From Bacteroidota bacterium (lineage in GTDB: Bacteria > Bacteroidota > Bacteroidia > Chitinophagales > Chitinophagaceae), in NCBI GenBank assembly GCA_023412975.1, contig JAEZRB010000101.1:1-7071 (forward strand): 7,071 bases of DNA, written 5' to 3'. Of this stretch, positions 1 to 4,528 are shown piece after piece. The notes below the pieces were generated by a model. It was not told where the DNA came from. It worked only from the letters and a program-made list of their open reading frames with translations, and did no database searches. The translations under genes were made by a program, and so were the position numbers. Within the stretch, counting starts at the first letter, position 1. Each line of letters begins with the position of its first letter.

Positions 1-564
1 ATAGAAGGCATGACGCCGGGTGAATACAAAAACGGTGGCGAAAACCTTTGTATTCACTACAGCTTTGCCCCCAGTGTTTTTGGGCCCCTTTTGGTAGCCT
101 CTACTCCCAAAGGCATTTGCCATCTGGGCTTTGCGGCGAATGAGACCTGGGCCCTGCAGGAGTTGCAGGCCCAATTTCCCAACGCCAGCTACCGGCAAAC
201 AAGGGACAGCCTGCAACAAAATGCCCTTCGCTTTTTCAGCCGCGATTGGACCCGAATGCCCCAGGTAAATCTGCACTTAAAGGGAACCGAATTTCAGATA
301 AAAGTTTGGGAGGCCCTGCTGAAGATACCCCTAGGCGGGCTCACCACCTATGGAAGCATCGCCCGGCAAATACAGCTGCCGCAGGCCTCCCGGGCTGTGG
401 GCACCGCCATTGGTGAAAACCCGGTGGCCTTTTTAATTCCCTGCCACCGCGTCATTCAATCCACCGGACTTTTTGGGGGTTATCATTGGGGCACTGTGCG
501 CAAAAAAGCCCTGATTGGCTGGGAGGCAGCCCAACTAAACCAAAGCCCGGCAAGCAGCCTGTAA
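1..564 (+). CDS. Ada-like AraC/methylated-DNA--protein-cysteine methyltransferase, 5'-truncated
   Basis: This is a suicide DNA repair protein that moves the alkyl group from O6-alkylguanine (and O4-alkylthymine) to its own cysteine. Numbering from the Met at base 10, the alkyltransferase signature PCHRV holds the acceptor Cys145. Upstream are the helix-turn-helix region (about 93-125) and the arginine-finger segment SRAVGTA, and after it comes GGYHWG of the substrate pocket. The Met at 10 is probably not the real start. The frame is open to base 1 (Ile-Glu-Gly), and GMTP-EY-NGGENL matches the linker after the AraC DNA-binding domain of E. coli Ada (GMTPTQFRHGGENL). The complete gene therefore most likely encodes an AraC helix-turn-helix domain fused to the transferase. 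Whether it also carries the Ada N-terminal phosphotriester domain cannot be seen. The stop is TAA at 562-564. The gene is GC-rich compared with the rest of the window. Confidence 0.93.
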   Translation: MEGMTPGEYKNGGENLCIHYSFAPSVFGPLLVASTPKGICHLGFAANETWALQELQAQFPNASYRQTRDSLQQNALRFFSRDWTRMPQVNLHLKGTEFQIKVWEALLKIPLGGLTTYGSIARQIQLPQASRAVGTAIGENPVAFLIPCHRVIQSTGLFGGYHWGTVRKKALIGWEAAQLNQSPASSL

Positions 565-807
565 CCATACCCGGCGCTTCCTGTCTAATAGCTCTCTTGT
601 CAAGGCTCTTAAGAGCTCTCTGGTAAAAACCGTTTTGATTGAAAAGGAAAGAATCTCCGGTCCTTTTTCATCCGGCGGGGTTAGGAATCATTGAATCCTG
701 ATCCACCCGTTTTTTGAAAGAAGATAAAAAACTAATAAGTGCGGTAAGGGCCGGCATCAAAACAAAAAACCCCGAGACCTGATGGCAACGGGGCTTTTGT
801 GTGTTTG
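565..807. other. Non-coding region between the alkyltransferase gene and tRNA-Arg
   Basis: I found no credible gene here. It contains a 12-bp perfect palindrome GCTCTTAAGAGC at 605-616. It also contains a weak hairpin with arms at 641-648 (GAAAAGGA) and 661-669 (TCCTTTTTC), whose T-rich right arm could end transcription of the upstream repair gene, although it is not a canonical terminator. The right-hand end, from 764, is the terminator of the minus-strand tRNA and is listed separately. Confidence 0.5.
764..798 (-). terminator. Rho-independent terminator of tRNA-Arg
   Basis: Read on the minus strand, AAAAGCCCCG (798-789) pairs with CGGGGTTTTTT (774-764) around a 14-nt loop. The core is five G-C pairs, extended by one G.U and several A-U pairs, and it runs into a U tract. 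It begins 10 bp after the encoded CCA of the tRNA, where a stable-RNA terminator is expected. The GC core with A and T tracts on both sides could also stop plus-strand transcripts. Confidence 0.8.
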
Positions 808-882
808 TGGTAGTCCCGACAGGAATCGAACCTGTATCAAAAGTTTAGGAAACTTCTATTCTATCCATTGAACTACGGGACC
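808..882 (-). tRNA. tRNA-Arg, anticodon CCU, with encoded CCA
   Basis: The minus strand folds as a complete cloverleaf. The acceptor stem is GGTCCCG with CGGGACT (the first pair is G.U), followed by discriminator A and a genome-encoded CCA. The D stem is GTTC/GAAT, and the anticodon stem is GAAGT/ACTTT around loop TTCCTAA. The T arm is ACAGG-TTCGATT-CCTGT. The anticodon CCT at positions 34-36 reads AGG arginine codons. The variable loop is four bases. All invariant landmarks (T8, A9-equivalent, TTC in the T loop) are present, so this copy looks functional. A terminator follows directly. A broken repeat of the tRNA 5' half lies immediately upstream, so the precursor leader probably includes it. 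Confidence 0.95.
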
Positions 883-888
883 TATAAG

Positions 889-936
889 AACTTCTATTCT
901 ATCCTCCCGATAGCTATCGGGAGAACTACGGGACCT
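889..936 (-). pseudogene. Partial duplicate of the tRNA-Arg 5' half, interrupted by a palindrome
   Basis: Bases 889-904 repeat 851-866 exactly (16 nt) and 923-936 repeat 870-883 exactly (14 nt). In tRNA terms the duplicate holds the acceptor 5' strand, the D stem and the 5' strand of the anticodon stem. It stops right after U33, just before the anticodon. Where the intact tRNA has three D-loop bases (867-869), the duplicate has an 18-bp palindrome. There is no 3' half, so it cannot make a tRNA. It is in tandem with the real gene (period 38 nt before the insertion), separated by only six bases, and sits on the 5' side of the tRNA, in the likely precursor leader. Confidence 0.85.
905..922. repeat. 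18-bp perfect palindrome inside the tRNA fragment
   Basis: TCCCGATAGCTATCGGGA is identical to its own reverse complement. It replaces the three D-loop bases ATT of the neighbouring intact tRNA copy, so comparing the two copies gives an exact insertion boundary. In RNA it would fold as a short, strong hairpin. From memory, palindromes of this kind recur between genes in some Bacteroidota, but I cannot confirm that here. Confidence 0.8.
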
Positions 937-956
937 TTTATTTAGTCGTTAGACTA

Positions 957-1006
957 TAGTCGGCAGCCTGGAGTCCTCCCCATGGGAAAAACATGACTCC
1001 CGACTA
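957..1006. repeat. Imperfect inverted repeat related to AGTCGGGAG heptamers
   Basis: TAGTCGG (957-963) and GAGTC (971-975) together are complementary to GACTCCCGACTA (995-1006), with a 7-nt bulge on the left arm. A further related segment, GGGAGTCGGG, lies at 1048-1057. These look like remains of a 7-bp-periodic intergenic repeat. They lie in the likely upstream region of the tRNA and of the divergent TPR gene. No function can be assigned. Confidence 0.4.
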
Positions 1007-1016
1007 ATTAGGGGTG

Positions 1017-1024
1017 CAAAAATA
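1017..1024 (-). promoter_or_regulatory. Possible -7 element for tRNA-Arg
   Basis: The minus strand reads TATTTTTG, an exact match to the Bacteroidota -7 consensus TAnnTTTG. I see no well-spaced -33 TTTG. If used, transcription would start near 1010 and the precursor leader would be about 130 nt and include the broken tRNA duplicate. This is one motif match in AT-rich DNA, so it is only a candidate. Confidence 0.3.
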
Positions 1025-1150
1025 ATGGTTTCCCGGCAATAGAAAAGGGAGTCGGGGGTTTTGTCTAAAAGGCAGGTAAGACGCGTATTCCGGCTGATTT
1101 TATGCAATTTATATAAAGGTAACATCTTAATAATGTCAGATTAAACTTTT

Positions 1151-1180
1151 ATAGCATTTGACAAAGCCTGTGAACAGGCT
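1151..1180 (+). promoter_or_regulatory. Candidate leader of the TPR gene: TA-TTTG-like box and perfect 6-bp hairpin
   Basis: TAGCATTTG (1152-1160) resembles the Bacteroidota -7 box but has one extra spacer base. Directly after it, AGCCTG (1165-1170) and CAGGCT (1175-1180) form a perfect stem with loop TGAA, abutting an ATG at 1181. The hairpin would sit near the 5' end of the message, about 50 nt before the preferred start at 1232. Its role is unknown. It would crowd initiation at 1181, which is one reason to prefer the later start. Confidence 0.3.
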
Positions 1181-1231
1181 ATGAGTTCGCAAGGATTAAA
1201 ACTATATTTACCACACACCCAAAACGCCACT

Positions 1232-2230
1232 ATGTATAAGCTTGCCATCCTAACTACCCTCCTGTTACTCATCTCAGCTAGCAATAGTATAGGTCAAAGT
1301 AAAAAGAAGAAAAAGAAAAATGAAAAGGAAGTCCACGCAGCAATAGATCAACTTGATCTGGACAGCACATTTTTCCTAAAGTCTTCAGGGGAGAGCGCCT
1401 GTGAATGCATTGATTCCGTAGTAAATGCAAAAAATAACTACGCCAAAACACTTGAAGACATCTCAGGCTGCATCGATAGCCAGGTTGGGCCTTACGAGCT
1501 TGGCGCTCAAATGGCTCAGGTGCTGAAAAACCCGAAGAAAAATAATGAGATCCTGATGAGTAGTAAAGGGTCAGCAAAGTATAAGGAAACGTATTATGAG
1601 ATCGAACGATGGCTGAAAGCTAATTGCGATGTGATGAACGAGGCCATTGCCAATAATGATGACCCAGGTGAATACTCGTTCTCCAAAAACAAAGAGGCAT
1701 ATGCAGCCTATGAAAAAGGGGTTCAATTGATGAAGGCTCAAAACTACGCCGACTGCATCCCCTGGTTTGAAAAAGCGGTGGCCATCGATTCCATGTTTGC
1801 CTTTGCATGGGACAACCTTGGAGTTTCTTTCCGTCGACTCGGTCAGCTCGATAAAGCGGAAGCTTCCTATAAAAAATCGTTAAGTATAGACCCATCGGGA
1901 AAAACAGCCCTGCAAAATATTGCAGTGGTCTATATGCACCAGGGCCGGGCAGACGATGCTATAAACGCCTATGCTGATATTCAGAAATTCTATCCGGGAG
2001 ATGCTGAAGCCTATTACGGTATTTCAATTGTATATTTCGAAAGCAAAAAAAACTACCCATTAGCGCTGGATTATATGTGCAAAGCCTATAACCTGTATAT
2101 TGAGAATAAATCACCATACCGATCCGACGCGGAAAAAGTGATCAACATGATCTACAAAAAGATGAAAGAGGATAATAAAGAAGATGATTTTAACCGAATT
2201 TTGACTGAAAACAATATCCGGCAGAATTAG
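1232..2230 (+). CDS. Exported tetratricopeptide repeat protein
   Basis: This is a 332-residue protein of unknown specific role. The start at 1232 is chosen because it gives a clean signal peptide (hydrophobic residues 4-16, likely cleavage near Gly21/Gln22). The in-frame ATG at 1181 would add 17 polar residues before it. A run of six lysines (24-29) follows. Residues 50-135 form a predicted helical segment with Cys57, Cys59, Cys80 and Cys132, which could form disulfides outside the cytoplasm. From about 157 onward there are three to four TPR units, the clearest being AFAWDNLGVSFRRLGQLDKAEASYKKSLSIDP-like at 189-222; they fit a protein-protein interaction scaffold. The next gene starts 11 bp after the stop, so the two are probably co-transcribed. 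No Shine-Dalgarno is visible. The TPR assignment is firm, but the cellular role is not known. Confidence 0.88.
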   Translation: MYKLAILTTLLLLISASNSIGQSKKKKKKNEKEVHAAIDQLDLDSTFFLKSSGESACECIDSVVNAKNNYAKTLEDISGCIDSQVGPYELGAQMAQVLKNPKKNNEILMSSKGSAKYKETYYEIERWLKANCDVMNEAIANNDDPGEYSFSKNKEAYAAYEKGVQLMKAQNYADCIPWFEKAVAIDSMFAFAWDNLGVSFRRLGQLDKAEASYKKSLSIDPSGKTALQNIAVVYMHQGRADDAINAYADIQKFYPGDAEAYYGISIVYFESKKNYPLALDYMCKAYNLYIENKSPYRSDAEKVINMIYKKMKEDNKEDDFNRILTENNIRQN

Positions 2231-2241
2231 GTAATCACGGA

Positions 2242-2712
2242 ATGAAATTCCCGAAAATGAAAAAGCTCGTTTACCTTTTATTTATTTTAGCTTGCCTTAC
2301 CATGAAGGAAGAAAGCTACGCCCAGGCTGGCAAACCCCGCCTCAACCACATCGCCATCTATGTCGTTGACCTGGAAACCAGCACCCGGTTTTATCGCGAC
2401 ATCGTGGGTCTCGATACCATCCCGGAGCCTTTCCGCGATGGTAAGCATACCTGGTTCAGCGTAGGACCCCAAAGTCACCTGCACGTGATCAGCGGGGCCG
2501 ACAAACCGACCACCCATAATAAAAACACCCATCTATGCTTCTCCGTAGCCTCGGTGGATGCGTTTACCAAAGTCCTGGATAAACATAAAATCGAATATGA
2601 AAACTGGGCCGGTGAAAAACATAGCGTTACCAACCGGGTAGATGGGGTGAAGCAGATCTGGTTTAAAGACCCCGACGGGTACTGGGTAGAGATCAATGAT
2701 GCTAGGGAATAG
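2242..2712 (+). CDS. Exported VOC-family (glyoxalase/dioxygenase fold) protein
   Basis: This 156-residue protein has a single vicinal-oxygen-chelate domain behind a signal peptide. Residues 7-20 are hydrophobic, with likely cleavage after the YAQA motif (26-29). The domain starts at LNHIAIYV and ends at DPDGYWVEI. Its two beta-alpha-beta-beta-beta halves carry the usual metal-site positions: His36, His81 (where glyoxalase I has Glu), His97 and Glu150. The pattern fits a divalent-metal enzyme such as a lyase, dioxygenase or thiol transferase, but the substrate cannot be read from sequence. ATG at 2257 (Met6, then Lys-Lys) is an equally good start. The signal peptide is unusual for a family that is mostly cytoplasmic. 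It follows the TPR gene by 11 bp and probably shares its mRNA. Confidence 0.87.
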   Translation: MKFPKMKKLVYLLFILACLTMKEESYAQAGKPRLNHIAIYVVDLETSTRFYRDIVGLDTIPEPFRDGKHTWFSVGPQSHLHVISGADKPTTHNKNTHLCFSVASVDAFTKVLDKHKIEYENWAGEKHSVTNRVDGVKQIWFKDPDGYWVEINDARE

Positions 2713-2716
2713 TAAG

Positions 2717-2772
2717 GAGTTAGTAGTTCGTAGTTCCGAGTTCGTAGTTCGTAGTTCGGAGTTCGAAGTCGG
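2717..2772. repeat. Degenerate 7-bp tandem repeat, eight units
   Basis: Eight head-to-tail heptamers follow the VOC stop codon by 4 bp. The units are gagttag, tagttcg, tagttcc, gagttcg, tagttcg, tagttcg, gagttcg and aagtcgg, with consensus (T/G)AGTTCG. Related sequence in the opposite orientation (GAACTCCTAACTAACGACTA) occurs at 2867-2886, so the two ends of this intergenic region could base-pair imperfectly. The array is outside coding sequence, so copy-number change would not shift a reading frame. Confidence 0.85.
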
Positions 2773-2892
2773 TTACCGCCGATGATAATTTACCTGTCGT
2801 TCGCAAAATTTGTGATTCGTAATAAGACGTACTATCTCCGAAATAAGGACGCTGGCTACTACCTAAGAACTCCTAACTAACGACTATTCCCG

Positions 2893-2900
2893 TACCTTTG
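2893..2900 (+). promoter_or_regulatory. Bacteroidota -7 promoter element for the membrane TPR gene
   Basis: TACCTTTG matches TAnnTTTG exactly and lies 20 bp before the ATG at 2921, giving a predicted start of transcription near 2907 and a very short leader. A -33 TTTG is not evident, which is common for weaker promoters of this type. Confidence 0.55.
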
Positions 2901-2920
2901 CCGCCTCAAAAGAACCATTC

Positions 2921-3571
2921 ATGAAGTTTTATAATCTATTGATAAGATACCGCCTCTGGATCGGCCTGGCCCTGGCCGCGCTGGGCGGGTATGTGAACTA
3001 TTCCGCAGGATTCTGGCCTGCTTTCCCACTTTATTTTGTAGGCCTGATACTGATCCTGGGTCATTTTTTCTTCGGCCCGCTGAGGTTGATACAATCTCAC
3101 ATGGAAAGCGGGGATATGGAAGGCGCCGAAAAAGTGTTGAACTCGATACAGTTTCCCAACCTGCTTTATAAGCCCATCCGTTCAGTCTACTTCACGTTGA
3201 AAGGCAATATCGCCATGATGAAACAGGATTTCGATGGCGCCGAAAAGATGATGAAGAAAGGGCTTGACCTGGGTATGCCCATGAAGGAGGCCGAAGGCGC
3301 CAGCCTGTTGCAAATGGGAATGCTGGCGATGCAAAAAAATGACCTGAAGCAGGCTGAAAGCTATATTCGTTCCGCTATCCGCAAAGGACTGCCTGATAAG
3401 GAAAATGAAGCCGCAGCCTACCTGCAGATGTGCAGTCTCATGATGAACAAACGCGAATTCCGCGCTGCCAAAGACTTTTTCCGTAAAACAAAAGCCTTAA
3501 AACCAACTACGCCTCAGATCGTTGACCAGATCAAGCAAATTGAGAAATATATTTCAAGAATGCCAGGGTAA
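2921..3571 (+). CDS. Membrane-anchored tetratricopeptide repeat protein
   Basis: This is a 216-residue protein. Two hydrophobic segments at about 12-27 and 33-52 form an N-terminal membrane hairpin, with no cleavage site. From about residue 60 to 205 there are four helical-pair TPR units: MEGAEKVLNSIQ, FDGAEKMMKKGLDLG, LKQAESYIRSAIRKG and FRAAKDFFRKTKALKP are their second halves. With both termini cytoplasmic, the TPR part would face the cytoplasm and could recruit a partner to the membrane. The gene has its own promoter motif and stands alone between the repeat array and a convergent neighbour. It shares the TPR fold with the gene at 1232 but not its signal peptide or cysteine-rich segment, so they do not look like recent duplicates. 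Its specific function is unknown. Confidence 0.88.
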   Translation: MKFYNLLIRYRLWIGLALAALGGYVNYSAGFWPAFPLYFVGLILILGHFFFGPLRLIQSHMESGDMEGAEKVLNSIQFPNLLYKPIRSVYFTLKGNIAMMKQDFDGAEKMMKKGLDLGMPMKEAEGASLLQMGMLAMQKNDLKQAESYIRSAIRKGLPDKENEAAAYLQMCSLMMNKREFRAAKDFFRKTKALKPTTPQIVDQIKQIEKYISRMPG

Positions 3572-3582
3572 TCAAATTAAAA

Positions 3583-3622
3583 GAAACTCGATAGGCTAAT
3601 TAACCTAAGCTTACCGAGTTTC
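3583..3622. terminator. Hairpin between convergent genes, probable bidirectional terminator
   Basis: GAAACTCG (3583-3590) pairs perfectly with CGAGTTTC (3615-3622). After one mismatch, TAGGCT pairs with AGCTTA (including one G.U) around a 10-nt loop, giving about 14 pairs. It lies 11 bp after the stop of the plus-strand TPR gene and 36 bp from the stop of the minus-strand lipoprotein gene. The T tract after the stem is poor (TTTC is inside the stem), so the terminator call rests on position and stem strength. Confidence 0.6.
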
Positions 3623-3657
3623 AAACGATATCAAGGAATTCTTACAACTTAAAATAG

Positions 3658-4299
3658 CTATCTGGCACTATAAGGAAACTTCTTAGATGCATTCTTCATT
3701 AAAGCATCAACCAATTTGGTTGTAGAAGAACCAACCGAACCTGAAGCTTCGTAGTCATACTTCCATAATAAATCCGAAGTTTTACCGTCATGTATATTAA
3801 TAGTTGTTTCAACCTTATTAGTGTTACCCCAAGCACCTATCAATAGTCCTACTGCCACAGCTGCTCCTTCGGACATGGGTTTTTCCATTCTAGAACGGTT
3901 TTGCAATACGGCGTCCACACCCAGTATTTGGGCAATTTCACCGCGATCTTTTGTTGCTAGATCTTCGTAACCTATGCCCGCCTGTTTCAAAAGTGAATTT
4001 GTTTTGGTAACATCTTGGAAGTTAACTGTATAGTTAAACTTTCCTGATCTCCTTAAAAACCATCCATACATCTTGTCCTGGATGTCATAGCCCGTTTTGC
4101 GAGCGATGTCGGCTAGTTGCTCTTCAGTTATCTTTTTAGCTTGGTTTGGCCTTAATTGAGTTGTAACATCAGCAGGCAAAATTGCGACAGTTTTGTGTCT
4201 TGCTAAAGCTGTATCAAAATTTCCGGACTTATAGATTTTCGGACCACAGGAAGAAAGCAGTAGTGAAAAGAATAGGGTCATCAGAATTGTATTTCTCAT
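3658..4299 (-). CDS. Lipoprotein of unknown function, possible CsgG/LpoB-like fold
   Basis: This is a 213-residue outer- or inner-membrane lipoprotein. The start at 4299 gives a compact type II signal peptide with lipobox LSSC and lipidation at Cys18. A longer frame back to 4365 would add 22 residues that spoil the signal. After the cysteine comes KTVAILPADV (36-45), the opening beta strand typical of small periplasmic lipoproteins with a CsgG/LpoB/GNA1162-like alpha-beta fold. Later come IAQILGVDAVLQ, a glycine/alanine-rich stretch (about 148-160) and a strand pair TTINIHDGKTSDLLWKYDY. The fold suggestion is inference from pattern only. No Shine-Dalgarno is visible. The gene is notably AT-rich beside its neighbours (roughly 35-47% GC in the lines I counted, against about 60% in the repair gene). 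It faces the hexosaminidase gene divergently. Confidence 0.8.
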   Translation of the reverse strand: MRNTILMTLFFSLLLSSCGPKIYKSGNFDTALARHKTVAILPADVTTQLRPNQAKKITEEQLADIARKTGYDIQDKMYGWFLRRSGKFNYTVNFQDVTKTNSLLKQAGIGYEDLATKDRGEIAQILGVDAVLQNRSRMEKPMSEGAAVAVGLLIGAWGNTNKVETTINIHDGKTSDLLWKYDYEASGSVGSSTTKLVDALMKNASKKFPYSAR

Positions 4300-4528
4300 A
4301 ATAAAGTTTTCACAATAAAAAGCATTTATTTTCAAAAACTCAAGTGCTAAGTAAAACAATGTCAATTTATAATATCTTCTGACGCAACGTTTAGTAGCAC
4401 ATCTACATCAAACCAGATGCTTATGCTCGGTGGGGCTGGATCTATAACTTCCCCGAAGTCAAAACTTTATAACACAAATGAATTAATATCAAATAATTAT
4501 CTTAGAGCCCTCTTCAAAACAATACCGC
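4300..4528. promoter_or_regulatory. Divergent intergenic region between the lipoprotein and hexosaminidase genes
   Basis: This AT-rich stretch must hold both promoters. For the plus-strand gene, TATCTTAG at 4498-4505 matches the TAnnTTTG box at 7 of 8 positions and lies 23 bp before the ATG. For the minus-strand gene I see no convincing match. No repeats or small genes are supported here. Confidence 0.35.

Noticed and set aside
889..936. Second functional tRNA gene
   Set aside because: It has no anticodon, T arm or 3' acceptor strand, and its D loop is replaced by a palindrome.
1278..1895. Two minus-strand frames (1278-1577 and 1620-1895) opposite the TPR gene
   Set aside because: They are shadows of the well-supported plus-strand TPR coding sequence, with compositions unlike real proteins.
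2287..2696. Minus-strand frames opposite the VOC gene
   Set aside because: The plus strand encodes a clear VOC domain with a signal peptide; the antisense frames have no domain support.
2717..2772. Phase-variation tract
   Set aside because: The 7-bp array lies after a stop codon and about 120 bp from the next promoter motif, so unit gain or loss would not switch a reading frame or obvious promoter spacing.
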